A stretch of 64,000 nt of DNA from Palsa-459 sp963841965 (GTDB taxonomy: Bacteria; Actinomycetota; Acidimicrobiia; Acidimicrobiales; RAAP-2): assembly GCA_963841965.1 (NCBI GenBank), contig CAWJES010000010.1, positions 248,001 to 312,000 of the forward strand, written 5' to 3'. Below the pieces are notes generated by a model. It saw only the letters and a program-made list of their open reading frames with translations. It was not told where the DNA came from and ran no database searches. A program made the translations under genes and the position numbers. Of this stretch, positions 29,420 to 37,979 are shown in pieces; positions within the stretch are counted from its first letter, which is position 1, and each line of letters opens with the position of its first letter.

Positions 29420-29799
29420 CGCTGCGTCCCCGCGAGCACGACGGCCGAGGCCATCGTCGAGGTGTGCGTCAGGCTCACGTCGAGGCGGTCGACGCCCGCG
29501 CGAGCAGCGGCGTCGAGCGCCGAGTCGTGCAGCACGAGCGACGGTCGGCCGGAGGGATCATTGACGACCTCGCAGTCGGCGAGGCGGAAGCCGCCGAGGC
29601 CGACACCCAGCGCCTTCATCAGCGCCTCCTTGGCGGCGAAGCGCGCGGCGAGGCGCTCGATGCGACGGCCCCCCGAGGACGCGGTGGACTGCTCGGCGGT
29701 GGTGAACAGCCGGTCCAGCATCCCGGGCCGACGCTCGAGGACGCGGGCGAGGCGCTCGACGTCCACGAGGTCGATCCCGACGCCGATGACGCCGCTCAC
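29416..29799 (-). CDS. acpS: Holo-[acyl-carrier-protein] synthase AcpS
   Basis: Attaches 4'-phosphopantetheine from CoA to the serine of acyl carrier protein. 127 residues with IGVGIDLVDVERLARVLER, the helix RLAARFAAKEALMKALGVG bearing the Mg-binding Glu, and LDVSLTHTSTMASAVVLA. GTG 29799 overlaps the glmS stop (GTGA), and homology starts two residues later. The longer upstream frame is antisense-like shadow within glmS. Confidence 0.94.
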   Translation of the reverse strand: MSGVIGVGIDLVDVERLARVLERRPGMLDRLFTTAEQSTASSGGRRIERLAARFAAKEALMKALGVGLGGFRLADCEVVNDPSGRPSLVLHDSALDAAARAGVDRLDVSLTHTSTMASAVVLAGTQR

Positions 29800-31646
29800 T
29801 CCACCGTCACCGTCTTGGCGAGGTTCCTCGGGCGATCCACGTTCAGACCCCGGAGCTTCGCCAGGTGGTACGCGAGCAGCTGCAGCGGCACCATCGAGAC
29901 GACAGGGCTCGCGAGGGGCGGGGCTGCAGGCACCCGGATCGACCAGTCGCCGAGCGAGGCCGCCTCGCCGTCGTCCTCGCGAAAGAGGACCACGACGCTG
30001 GCGCCCCGGGCCTTGACCTCGGCGATGTTGCTGAACAGCTTCTTGCGGAGCTCGGCGTCCTCCTCGGCGATGATCGTGACGACGACCGTCCCCGGCTCGA
30101 TCAGCGCGATCGGTCCGTGCTTGAGCTCGCCCGCCGGATACCCCTCCGCGTGCAGGTAGCTCAGCTCCTTCAGCTTCAGTGCTCCCTCGAGCGCGACCGG
30201 GTAGCCGACCTGGCGGCCGAGGAAGAAGAAGTCGCGGGCGCCCAAGAGTCCCTCGGCGATCTCGGCGACGTGATCGGAACCCTTCAGGACCTCGGCGACC
30301 AGCTCGGGAAGGCCCAGCAGCCCGTCGAACGCCGCGGCAACCTCGGCCTCGGTCAGCGTGCCGCGCACCTGGGCGAGCCGCAGGGCGAGCAGCTCCAGGG
30401 CGACGACCTGGGCGAGCACGGTCTTGGTCGACGCGACGCTCACCTCGAGGCCCGCGCGCGTGTAGATCACCGCGTCGGCCGCCCGCGCCATCGAGGCGTC
30501 GACGATGTTGCAGACCGCCACGACCTTCGACCCCGCGCGCCTCGCGCCCTCGACGGCGAGGAGGGTGTCGATGGTCTCCCCCGACTGCGAGACGCCGACC
30601 GTCAGGGTCCTCGCGTCGAGCACCGGGTCGCGGTAGCGGAACTCGCTCGCGATGTCGACGTCGCATGCGAGCTTCGCCCAGCGCTCGATCGCGTACTTGG
30701 CCACGAGGGCCGCGTGGTAGCTCGAGCCGCATCCGACGAGGACCACCTTGTCGATCGCGCCGAGCTCACGGTCGTCGAGCCGCAGCTCGTCGAGCGTGAT
30801 CCGCCCGGCCGCGTCTCGCCGGCCGAGCATCGTGGCGCGCACAGCCTCGGGCTGCTCGAAGATCTCCTTGGTCATGAAGTCCTCGAACCCGCCGAGCTGT
30901 GCCGCCTGTGCGTCCCACTCGACGCTCAGCGTCGTCGGCTCGACCTCGTTGCCCTCGAGGTCGAGGAGGGTCAGGCCGCCCGCGGTCAGCACCGCGAGCT
31001 GGTCGTCCTCGACGGCCACGAGGTCGCGGGTGCGGTCCAGGATCGCCGGGATGTCGCTCGCGAGGTAGGTCGCCGTGGCGGTCCGCCCGACGATGAGCGG
31101 CGAGATCCGGCGCGCGGCGACGATGATCCCCGGGCAGCCCGCGTCGAGCACGGCGATCGAGAAGGCGCCAGTGACCTCCCGCAGGGCGGCCGCCACGGCG
31201 TCGGCGAGGCCGAGACCGCCTCCGCGGTGCTCCTCGATCAGGTGGGCCAGCACCTCGGTGTCGGTCCCGCTGACGTAGGTGTGGCCGGCCGCCCGGAGGC
31301 GCTCGGCAAGCTCGGCGTGGTTCTCGATGATCCCGTTGTGGATCACCGCGATCGACCCGGCGCAGTCGACGTGGGGGTGGGCGTTGGACTCGACCGGTGC
31401 CCCGTGGGTGGCCCACCGGGTGTGGCCGATGCCCGTTGAGACACCGTCGGGGGCCGCCTCGCACAGCTCGCGCAGGGCCGCCACGGACCGGACGCCGTCG
31501 GCGGCACGGGCGCGCCAGAGGGACCCGTCAGGAACCTCGATCGCCACCCCTGCGGAGTCGTACCCGCGGTATTCGAGCCGCTCGAGCCCGTCGAGCAGGA
31601 TCGCGAGGGCGTCCGTGGAGCCGACGACCCCGATGATGCCGCACAT
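29796..31646 (-). CDS. glmS: Glutamine-fructose-6-phosphate aminotransferase GlmS
   Basis: Makes glucosamine-6-phosphate, the first step to UDP-GlcNAc. The N-terminal nucleophile Cys follows the initiator Met (MCGIIGVVGSTDALAILLDG). LEYRGYDSAGVAI and GHTRWATHG mark the glutaminase. The two SIS domains (CGSSYHAALVAKYAIE, VSQSGETIDTLLAV, ASTKTVLAQV) and the end LRGLNVDRPRNLAKTVTVE complete a 616-residue protein. I see no glmS ribozyme in the 9-nt gap to glmM. It forms one operon with glmM. Confidence 0.97.
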   Translation of the reverse strand: MCGIIGVVGSTDALAILLDGLERLEYRGYDSAGVAIEVPDGSLWRARAADGVRSVAALRELCEAAPDGVSTGIGHTRWATHGAPVESNAHPHVDCAGSIAVIHNGIIENHAELAERLRAAGHTYVSGTDTEVLAHLIEEHRGGGLGLADAVAAALREVTGAFSIAVLDAGCPGIIVAARRISPLIVGRTATATYLASDIPAILDRTRDLVAVEDDQLAVLTAGGLTLLDLEGNEVEPTTLSVEWDAQAAQLGGFEDFMTKEIFEQPEAVRATMLGRRDAAGRITLDELRLDDRELGAIDKVVLVGCGSSYHAALVAKYAIERWAKLACDVDIASEFRYRDPVLDARTLTVGVSQSGETIDTLLAVEGARRAGSKVVAVCNIVDASMARAADAVIYTRAGLEVSVASTKTVLAQVVALELLALRLAQVRGTLTEAEVAAAFDGLLGLPELVAEVLKGSDHVAEIAEGLLGARDFFFLGRQVGYPVALEGALKLKELSYLHAEGYPAGELKHGPIALIEPGTVVVTIIAEEDAELRKKLFSNIAEVKARGASVVVLFREDDGEAASLGDWSIRVPAAPPLASPVVSMVPLQLLAYHLAKLRGLNVDRPRNLAKTVTVE

Positions 31647-31655
31647 GCGACGAGG

Positions 31656-33032
31656 TTACTCCTCGCCCCCCTCGGGCCCCCCGAGCTCGGCCTCGCCGAG
31701 CTCCTCTATGACGATCGAGCGCAGGCTCTCGGCGATGCGGTGCGCGTCGTCGGGATCCGTGGCCTCGACCATGACCCGCACGAGCGGCTCGGTACCCGAG
31801 GCGCGCAGCACGACGCGCCCCGTTGCGCCCAGCTCCGCTTGGTAGGACGAGACGGCATCCCAGATGCGCGCAGCCCCGCCGAGCCTGGACGCGTCGGCCA
31901 CGCGGACGTTCACGAGCAGCTGCGGGACGGTCTCGAGGAGTCCATCGGCGAGGGCGTCCAGCGGACCGCGCCGCGCGACGAGATCCGCGACCAGGATGCC
32001 GGTGAGCAGGCCGTCGCCCGTCGTCGCCCGATCCGCGAAGACGATGTGGCCCGACTGCTCGCCCCCGAGCAGCCACCCGGTGCGGTCGAGCGCCTCGACG
32101 ACGTGGCGGTCCCCGACGGGCACCTCCTCCACCGCGATCCCTGCCTTGGCCATCGCGATGTGGAAGCCGAGGTTCGTCATCACCGTGACGACGACGCCTC
32201 CGCCGAGCGTCCCTTCGCCGTGTCGCTCCGTGGCCAGCAGCGCGATGATCCAGTCGCCGTTCAAAATGCGGCCAGCGGCGTCGACCACGATGCACCGGTC
32301 GGCGTCGCCGTCGAGTGCGAGCCCCATGTCCGCCCCCGCGGCGATGACCGCATCGCACAGGGCCGCGGGCGACGTCGCGCCGACGTCGTGGTTGATGTTC
32401 ACGCCGTCGGGTCCGTCGCCGATGGCGGTCACCGTCGCGCCGAGCGACGCCAGGACCTCCGCGGCGATGCCGCTGGCCGCGCCGTTGGCCGCGTCGACCA
32501 CGAGGTGCAGGCCCGACAGCGCGCCGACGGACGCTTGGCTGCGAAGGAAGGAGATGTAGGCCGCTCGCCCGTCGTCCGCGTCGTCGACGATCGAACCGAC
32601 GCCCTCGCCGGTCGGGCGACGAGGCGCATCGGGGTCGTTCGAGAGCCGCTCGAGCTCGTCCTCGATGGCGCGCTCCGCGTCCGTGTCGAGCTTGACGCCC
32701 CCTGCGGCCAGGACCTTGATCCCGTTGTCCGCGAAGGGGTTGTGCGACGCCGAGATGACGACGCCCGGCAGGGCGCGCTGCGCGCAGAGGGCGGCGACCC
32801 CGGGGGTCGGCAGCACGCCCAGGTCCACGACCGCCGTGCCCTCCGATGCCGCTCCGGCGCTGAACGCGGCGGCGAGCATCGTTCCGCTCAGCCGGGTGTC
32901 CCTCGCGATCAGGAGCTGCCGTGCGCGCAGGCTCCGTGCCACCGCGCGGCCGAGCGCGAGCGCCAGCTCCGCGGTGAGCTCATCGTTGGCAACGCCCCTG
33001 ACGCCGTCGGTGCCGAATCGGATCGGCTCCAC
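31656..33032 (-). CDS. glmM: Phosphoglucosamine mutase GlmM
   Basis: Interconverts glucosamine-6- and -1-phosphate. 458 residues: IRFGTDGVRGVANDELTAE, the phosphoserine loop GVVISASHNPFADNGIKVL, the Mg-binding ALDGDADRCIVVD, sugar loop GGEQSGHIVFAD and phosphate loop RASGTEPLVRVMVEA. It lies between rpsI (7-nt gap) and glmS, an arrangement common in actinobacteria that ties amino-sugar synthesis to the ribosomal transcript. Confidence 0.96.
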   Translation of the reverse strand: MEPIRFGTDGVRGVANDELTAELALALGRAVARSLRARQLLIARDTRLSGTMLAAAFSAGAASEGTAVVDLGVLPTPGVAALCAQRALPGVVISASHNPFADNGIKVLAAGGVKLDTDAERAIEDELERLSNDPDAPRRPTGEGVGSIVDDADDGRAAYISFLRSQASVGALSGLHLVVDAANGAASGIAAEVLASLGATVTAIGDGPDGVNINHDVGATSPAALCDAVIAAGADMGLALDGDADRCIVVDAAGRILNGDWIIALLATERHGEGTLGGGVVVTVMTNLGFHIAMAKAGIAVEEVPVGDRHVVEALDRTGWLLGGEQSGHIVFADRATTGDGLLTGILVADLVARRGPLDALADGLLETVPQLLVNVRVADASRLGGAARIWDAVSSYQAELGATGRVVLRASGTEPLVRVMVEATDPDDAHRIAESLRSIVIEELGEAELGGPEGGEE

Positions 33033-33039
33033 GGGCCGA

Positions 33040-33432
33040 CTACCGCTTCGAGTACTGCGGTGCCTTGCGGGCCTTCTTCAGGCCGTACTTCTTGGACTCC
33101 TTCTCACGCGAGTCGCGCGTGAGCAGCCCCGCCTTCTTGAGCGAGGCGCGGAGCTCGGCGTCGAGTTCGATCAGCGAGCGCGCGATGCCGAGGCGCATGG
33201 CACCCGCCTGGCCGGCGACGCCACCGCCGTCGATCGTCGCGTCGATGTCGTAGGTCCCCTCCGCGTTCGCGATGCGCAGCGGCTCGGTGACCGCCATGCG
33301 GTGCGTCGCCGAGGTGAAGTACTGCTCGAACCCGCGGCGGTTGATGGTGATCGTCCCGGTGCCGGGGCGCAGTCGGACCCTCGCGACGGCCTGCTTGCGG
33401 CGTCCGGTGGTCTGGGTCAGGGGCTTTGGCAT
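33040..33432 (-). CDS. rpsI: 30S ribosomal protein S9
   Basis: 130 residues with TTGRRKQAVARVRLRPGTG, ITINRRGFEQYF, GGGVAGQAGAMRLGIARSL and the C-terminal tail ESKKYGLKKARKAPQYSKR, whose final Ser-Lys-Arg reaches the P-site tRNA. ATG 33432, 8 nt after rplM. The rplM-rpsI pair is universal. Confidence 0.97.
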   Translation of the reverse strand: MPKPLTQTTGRRKQAVARVRLRPGTGTITINRRGFEQYFTSATHRMAVTEPLRIANAEGTYDIDATIDGGGVAGQAGAMRLGIARSLIELDAELRASLKKAGLLTRDSREKESKKYGLKKARKAPQYSKR

Positions 33433-33440
33433 GGAACTCC

Positions 33441-33890
33441 TCAGGAGGGCCGACGGATGGCCGTCGTGTCGTACGGCGCGGGCATCTGCGCCTCGTGCGG
33501 GTGGTCGGGTCCGGCGTAGACGAACAGCTTCTTCATGACCTGGCGTCCGAGCCGGTTGTGCGGGACCATGCCGCGCACCGCGCGCACGATCACCTCGTCG
33601 GGGCGCTCCGCGAAGAGCTTCTCGTACGACGTGGTGCGCAGCCCGCCCGGGTAGCCCGAGTGGTGGTACGCGTTCTTCTGGGAGACCTTGTTGGCCGTCA
33701 TCACGATCTTGTCGGCGTTGACGATGATGACCGGGTCGCCGCAGTCGACGTGGGGTGCGAAGTAGACCCGGTGCTTGCCGCGCAGGAGGCGGGCCACCTC
33801 GGTGGCGAGCCGGCCGAGCACGAGGCCCTCGGCATCGATGACGTGCCAGGTCCGCGTGATCTCTGCGGGCTTCGGTGAGTACGTGCGCAC
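33441..33890 (-). CDS. rplM: 50S ribosomal protein L13
   Basis: 149 residues: RTYSPKPAEITRTWHVIDAE, GLVLGRLATEVARLLRGKHR, VIIVNADKIVMT and RAVRGMVPHNRLGRQVMKKL. GTG 33890 is chosen because homology begins directly there. It is the first gene of the rplM-rpsI-glmM-glmS run after a 118-nt spacer from truA that contains a possible promoter. Confidence 0.97.
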   Translation of the reverse strand: MRTYSPKPAEITRTWHVIDAEGLVLGRLATEVARLLRGKHRVYFAPHVDCGDPVIIVNADKIVMTANKVSQKNAYHHSGYPGGLRTTSYEKLFAERPDEVIVRAVRGMVPHNRLGRQVMKKLFVYAGPDHPHEAQMPAPYDTTAIRRPS

Positions 33891-33970
33891 GTCGCTGTCC
33901 TTGTCTTCTCGAGGTCTGCCGCCACAGTGCACGGCTCGGGCCGGGCGGGAGACCGCCGGGCAGGGACACA

Positions 33971-34000
33971 ACGATAGGCCGTTTTCGCCCCCAGCGGCAA
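33971..34000 (-). promoter_or_regulatory. Possible promoter for rplM-rpsI
   Basis: On the minus strand TTGCCG (33995-34000) and TATCGT (33971-33976) are 18 bp apart, 81 bp before the rplM start. Each hexamer matches the sigma-70 consensus at four positions. A C5/G5 hairpin at about 33987-34007 overlaps the -35 and could end transcription from truA. Moderate to weak support. Confidence 0.35.
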
Positions 34001-34008
34001 GCGGGGGG

Positions 34009-34821
34009 TCAGTCGTAGCCGACGGCGAGCAGGCAGAGCCCCTCGGGGGGCGCCGGCGCGGGCATCCCAGAACGTTCCCCGCTGCGCAGGTGGTCGAGGA
34101 TCTCGGCCGCGTGCAACTCGTGGCGACCGACGGCGGCCAGGGCCGCGGCGATCGACCGGACCATCTGATGGCAGAAGGACTCGGCGGTGATCCCGAGGCG
34201 CAGCACGCGTCCGCCCTCGGCCAGCGCCAGTGTGTCGGGCACCGCTTCGAGCGAGATGTCGATGACCCTGCGGGTGATCGCTTGGCCCGGCTCCGTGCCT
34301 GCGGGACGCCGGCAGAACGCCCGGAAGTCGTGGGTCCCGAGCAGGGCGTACGCGGCTCCGGTCATCGCCCGCTCGTCGAGCGGCCCACGGAGCTGCCAGG
34401 CACGACCCGCGAGCAGCGGTGAGTCGACCTCCCCCTCGTAGAGGAGGTAGCGGTAGCTCCGCCAGGTCGCATCGTGGCGCGCGTCGAAGGACGGGTCCGC
34501 CGGGGCCGCCCTCGTGACGACGATGCGCGGCGCGAGCTGGCGGTTGAGCGACCGGCGCAGCCGCGCCCCCTCGTCGCCCCGGTCGTCCGCGAACAGGGGA
34601 TCGGCGAGGTCCACGTGGACCACCTGGCCGAGCGCGTGCACGCCCGCGTCGGTCCTCCCGGCGCAGCCGAGCAGGGGCGGGGCGTCAAGTCGAAGGACGC
34701 GCGCGAGGGCCTGGGCGAGCGTGCCGGCGACGGTCTCGGCCCCGGGCTGAGCCGCGAAGCCGTGGAAGGGGCCTCCGTCGTATGCGAGGTCGAGCCGCCA
34801 GCGACGCGCGGCGGCAGTCAC
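34009..34821 (-). CDS. truA: tRNA pseudouridine synthase A
   Basis: Forms pseudouridine at positions 38-40 of tRNA anticodon arms. 270 residues: LDLAYDGGPFHGFAAQPGAE, the catalytic-Asp motif AGRTDAGVHALGQVVH, YRYLLYE, LLGTHDFRAFCRR and ITAESFCHQMVRSIAAAL. GTG 34821 begins 1 nt after the rplQ stop, so it is translated with the alpha operon. Order rplQ-truA-rplM is typical. Confidence 0.96.
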   Translation of the reverse strand: MTAAARRWRLDLAYDGGPFHGFAAQPGAETVAGTLAQALARVLRLDAPPLLGCAGRTDAGVHALGQVVHVDLADPLFADDRGDEGARLRRSLNRQLAPRIVVTRAAPADPSFDARHDATWRSYRYLLYEGEVDSPLLAGRAWQLRGPLDERAMTGAAYALLGTHDFRAFCRRPAGTEPGQAITRRVIDISLEAVPDTLALAEGGRVLRLGITAESFCHQMVRSIAAALAAVGRHELHAAEILDHLRSGERSGMPAPAPPEGLCLLAVGYD

Positions 34822-34822
34822 C

Positions 34823-35185
34823 TCAGACGAACTCGATGCGCGCCATCGGGGCGTTGTCCCCGGGGCGCGGGCCGAGCTTCAGGATCCGGGTGTACCCACC
34901 CGGGCGGTCCTGGTAGCGCGGGGCGATCTCGACGAAGAGCTTGTGGGTCATGTCCTTGTCGCGCAGCAGCGCGACGACGCGGCGCTGGGCGTGCACGGAG
35001 CCCTCGGGCGAGTTCTTGGCCGCCGTCACGCACTTCTCGACGACGGGACGCAGCGCCTTGGCCTTGGCCTCGGTGGTCACGATGGACTCGGCCGCGATCA
35101 GCGAGGCGACGAGGTTCCCGACCATCGCCTTCTGGTGCGCGGCGCTGCCGCCGAACCGCTTGCCCTTGCGGGGGGTCGCCTGCAT
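34823..35185 (-). CDS. rplQ: 50S ribosomal protein L17
   Basis: 120 residues: RKGKRFGGSAAHQKAMVGNL, the conserved TTEAKAKALRPVVEKCVT, RRVVALLRDKDMTHKLF and GGYTRILKLGPRPGDNAPMA. ATG 35185 starts 1 nt after the rpoA stop. Normal length for the short L17 form, without the long C-terminal tail seen in some actinobacteria. Confidence 0.97.
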   Translation of the reverse strand: MQATPRKGKRFGGSAAHQKAMVGNLVASLIAAESIVTTEAKAKALRPVVEKCVTAAKNSPEGSVHAQRRVVALLRDKDMTHKLFVEIAPRYQDRPGGYTRILKLGPRPGDNAPMARIEFV

Positions 35186-35186
35186 C

Positions 35187-36125
35187 TCAGTCCTCCACCC
35201 GCAGCGCGAGGCCGCGGTCGTCCAGGCGCTCGATGACGTCCTTGAGCGACGTCTGCCCGAAGTTGGTGATCCCGAGCAGGTCGTTCGCCGAGCAGTTGAT
35301 GAGCTCGGCCACGGTGTTGATGCCACCGCGCTTGAGGCAGTTGCGCGCGCGCTCGGTGAGGCCGAGCTCCTCGATCCGGTAGTCGAGCTCGGACCCGGCG
35401 CTGGCCGCGGAGCCGACGTCGCCGAGCTCCAGGCCCGCGGACTCCTCGTCGAGCGATGCGACGAGCTCGAACAGGCTGCGAAGGGTCGCGCCGGACGATG
35501 CCAGCGCCTCGCGGGGCGAGATCGAACCGTCGGTCTCGATCTCGAGCACGAGCTGGTCGAAGTCGGTGGACTGCTCGACGCGGACCGGCTCGACCGTGAA
35601 GGTCACGCGGCGCACGGGCGAGAAGACCGAGTCGAGCGGGATCGCACCGAGGGCGCCGGGGCGCTTGTTGCGCTCCGCGGACACGTAGCCCTTGCCTCGC
35701 TCGACGGTGAGGTCCAGCGCGAGGCTGCCCTTGGCGTTGAGCGTGGCGATGCGCAGGTCGGGGTTCAGGATCTCGACGTCCGCCGAGGTCTGGAAGTCGC
35801 CCGCGTTCGCGTCGCCGGGGCCCCGCTTGTCGAGCCGGATGACGACGGGCTCGTCGGAGTGGACGCGCAGGATGATGTCCTTGAGGTTCAGGAGGATGTC
35901 GGTGACGTCCTCCTTCACCCCCTCGATCGTCGTGAACTCGTGGAGCGCGGCATCGAAGCGGACCTGGGTCGCGGCGGCGCCGGGGATCGAGGAGAGCAGC
36001 GTGCGGCGAAGCGAGTTGCCGAGCGTGTGGCCGAAGCCGGGGTCGAGGGGGCCGACCGTGAAGGACTGCCTGTTGTTCTCCTCTTCACCGATCGACTCGA
36101 CCGTAGGGCGCTGGATGATGAGCAT
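35187..36125 (-). CDS. rpoA: RNA polymerase alpha subunit
   Basis: 312 residues. The N-terminal assembly domain has FTVGPLDPGFGHTLGNSLRR and TLLSSIPGAAATQVRFD, plus DLTVERGKGYVSAERNK. A linker is followed by the C-terminal domain GLTERARNCLKRGGINTVAE, which binds UP elements and activators. It sits between rpsD and rplQ in the usual alpha-operon order. Confidence 0.98.
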   Translation of the reverse strand: MLIIQRPTVESIGEEENNRQSFTVGPLDPGFGHTLGNSLRRTLLSSIPGAAATQVRFDAALHEFTTIEGVKEDVTDILLNLKDIILRVHSDEPVVIRLDKRGPGDANAGDFQTSADVEILNPDLRIATLNAKGSLALDLTVERGKGYVSAERNKRPGALGAIPLDSVFSPVRRVTFTVEPVRVEQSTDFDQLVLEIETDGSISPREALASSGATLRSLFELVASLDEESAGLELGDVGSAASAGSELDYRIEELGLTERARNCLKRGGINTVAELINCSANDLLGITNFGQTSLKDVIERLDDRGLALRVED

Positions 36126-36158
36126 GGTTGTGGCTCCTGGGTGTCTGCGAGTGTTCGG

Positions 36159-36806
36159 TTACTTGGAGTACAGCTCGACGATGAGCTGCTCGTGGACGGG
36201 CTCGTCGATCTGCTCGCGCAGCGGGACGCTGCGGACAGTGACCGAGAAGCCCTCCTCGTTGGTCTCGAGCCACTGGGGGACCTGGCGGTCGAGGGTGTCG
36301 AGGTTGCGTCGGACGTGGAAGTTGTTCCGCGTCGACTGCTTGAGGGTGACGATGTCGCCCTGGCGGACCCGGAAGCTCGGGATCGTGACGCGCTTGCCGT
36401 TGACCGAGACGTGGCCGTGGCGCACGAACTGGCGGGCCTGGGAGCGGCTCGCGCCCCATCCGGCGCGGTACGCGACGTTGTCGAGGCGCGTCTCGAGGAA
36501 CTGGAGCAGGTTCGTGCCCGTGATCCCCGGCTTGTGGTTCGCCTCGTCGTAGAGGTTGCGGAACTGCTTCTCGAGCAGCCCGTAGATGCGGCGCGCCTTC
36601 TGCTTCTCGCGCAGCTGGCCGAGGTACTCGGAGCCCTGGCGCATGCGGTCGCGGCCGTGCTCCCCGGGCGGGTACGCGCGGAGGTGGCGGTCGCTCGCCT
36701 GGTCCGAGACGGGGCACTTCAGGGTGAAGCAGCGCTCGCCCTTCAGGTAGAGCTTCGTCCGCTCGCGGCGGCAGAGCCGGCAGACGGGTCCGGTGTAGCG
36801 GGCCAT
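36159..36806 (-). CDS. rpsD: 30S ribosomal protein S4 (zinc-binding form)
   Basis: 215 residues. The N-terminus carries CRLCRRERTKLYLKGERC and then LKC, a zinc-type (C+) cysteine set. The S4 RNA-binding domain reads SRSQARQFVRHGHVSVNGKR. Primary 16S-binding protein and, in many bacteria, translational repressor of the alpha operon. Between rpsK and rpoA. Confidence 0.97.
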   Translation of the reverse strand: MARYTGPVCRLCRRERTKLYLKGERCFTLKCPVSDQASDRHLRAYPPGEHGRDRMRQGSEYLGQLREKQKARRIYGLLEKQFRNLYDEANHKPGITGTNLLQFLETRLDNVAYRAGWGASRSQARQFVRHGHVSVNGKRVTIPSFRVRQGDIVTLKQSTRNNFHVRRNLDTLDRQVPQWLETNEEGFSVTVRSVPLREQIDEPVHEQLIVELYSK

Positions 36807-36820
36807 GGTTCAGTTCCTCG

Positions 36821-37216
36821 TCAGACCCGGCGCCGCTTCTTGGGGCGGCAGCCGTTGTGGGGGATGGGGGTCACGTCCTTGATGCCGGCGACCTCGATGC
36901 CGGCTGCTGCGATCGAGCGGATCGCGGTCTCGCGGCCCGAGCCCGGCCCGCGAACCAGCACGTCCACCTTGCGCACGCCGTGCTCCATGGCGGCCTTGGC
37001 GGCCTTCTCGGCAGCGAGCTGCGCGGCGAAGGGCGTCGACTTGCGCGAGCCCTTGAAGCCGACGTTGCCCGACGAGGCCCAGGAGAGGACGTTGCCCTCG
37101 GGGTCGCAGATCGAGACGATCGTGTTGTTGAAGGAGCTCTTGATGTGCGCGACGCCGAAGGCGATGTTCTTGCGCTCCTTGCGCCTAGGACGGCGCGATG
37201 CTGCTGGCTTGGCCAT
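36821..37216 (-). CDS. rpsK: 30S ribosomal protein S11
   Basis: 131 residues with IAFGVAHIKSSFNNTIVSIC, SWASSGNVGFKGSRKSTPFA, GPGSGRETAIRSIAAAGIEV and the C-terminal DVTPIPHNGCRPKKRRRV. The start overlaps the rpsM stop by one base (TGATG). Normal length. Confidence 0.98.
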   Translation of the reverse strand: MAKPAASRRPRRKERKNIAFGVAHIKSSFNNTIVSICDPEGNVLSWASSGNVGFKGSRKSTPFAAQLAAEKAAKAAMEHGVRKVDVLVRGPGSGRETAIRSIAAAGIEVAGIKDVTPIPHNGCRPKKRRRV

Positions 37217-37593
37217 TACTTGCGGACCTTCTTCTTTCCGGCGACGGTCCGCTTCGGACCCTTGCGCGTGCGGGCATTGGTGCGGGTGCGCTGCCCGTGG
37301 ACGGGGAGGCCCCGGCGGTGGCGGATGCCCGCGTAGCAGTTGATCTCCATCTTGCGCTTGATGTCCTGAGCCACCTCGCGGCGCAGGTCGCCCTCGACCT
37401 CGAGGTTCGCGTCGATGTACTGGCGGAGCTTGTTGACCTCGGTGTCGGTGAGGTCGCGGACCCGTGTGGACTCGTCGACCTCCGCTGCGGCGCAGATCTC
37501 AGCGGCCTTGGTGGGGCCGATGCCGTAGATGTACGTGAGGGCGATCACCGTGCGCTTCTCGCGCGGAATGTCCACACCTGAAATTCGGGCCAT
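37216..37593 (-). CDS. rpsM: 30S ribosomal protein S13
   Basis: 125 residues: MARISGVDIPREKRTVIALT, YIYGIGPTKAAEICAAAEVD, YAGIRHRRGLPVHGQRTRTN and the basic tail KRTVAGKKKVRK that contacts P-site tRNA. It follows rpmJ by 16 nt. Confidence 0.98.
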   Translation of the reverse strand: MARISGVDIPREKRTVIALTYIYGIGPTKAAEICAAAEVDESTRVRDLTDTEVNKLRQYIDANLEVEGDLRREVAQDIKRKMEINCYAGIRHRRGLPVHGQRTRTNARTRKGPKRTVAGKKKVRK

Positions 37594-37609
37594 CTAAGTC
37601 CTCTCCTGC

Positions 37610-37723
37610 TCAGCCCTGGCGCTGCTTGTGACGGGGGTTCTCGCAGATCACCTGCACGTTGCCGTGCCTGCGGATCACCTTGCACTTGTCACAGATCGGC
37701 TTCACGCTCGGTCGTACTTTCAT
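37610..37723 (-). CDS. rpmJ: 50S ribosomal protein L36 (zinc-binding form)
   Basis: 37 residues: MKVRPSVKPICDKCKVIRRH, then GNVQVICENPRHKQRQG. The Cys-x2-Cys plus Cys...His set is the C+ zinc ribbon. ATG 37723, TGA ending at 37610. Too short for most ORF callers, but its place between infA and rpsM and its sequence are unambiguous. Confidence 0.97.
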   Translation of the reverse strand: MKVRPSVKPICDKCKVIRRHGNVQVICENPRHKQRQG

Positions 37724-37754
37724 GGTTTCTCCGGTCCTGCTTGTTCGCTGTCCG

Positions 37755-37979
37755 CTACTTGTAGCGGTAGGTGATGCGACCACGGGTCATGTCGTAGGGG
37801 GTGATCTCCACCTGGACCTTGTCGCCCGGCAGGATCCGGATGCGATGCATGCGCATCTTCCCGGAGCTGTGGGCGAGGACCTTGTAGCCGTTCTCGAGCT
37901 CGACGCGGAACATTGCGTTCGGCAGTGGCTCGATCACCGTCCCCTCGACAGTGAACGCATCTTCCTTCGGCTTGGGCAG
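37755..37979 (-). CDS. infA: Translation initiation factor IF-1, probable CTG start
   Basis: OB-fold factor that binds the ribosomal A site during initiation. The sequence (L)PKPKEDAFTVEGTVIEPLPN, then AMFRVELENGYKVLAHSSGK and DMTRGRITYRYK, is complete. There is no in-frame ATG, GTG or TTG at the family start. A CTG at 37979 lies exactly 6 nt after AAGGAG (37986-37991) and gives 74 residues, the normal length. The next usable in-frame start, GTG 38114, would add 45 non-conserved residues and overlaps a possible promoter. A miscalled ATG is an alternative. Confidence 0.9.
   Translation of the reverse strand: MPKPKEDAFTVEGTVIEPLPNAMFRVELENGYKVLAHSSGKMRMHRIRILPGDKVQVEITPYDMTRGRITYRYK

Noticed and set aside
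31646..31656. glmS ribozyme or leader riboswitch
   Set aside because: The gap between glmM and glmS is only 9 nt, leaving no room for one.
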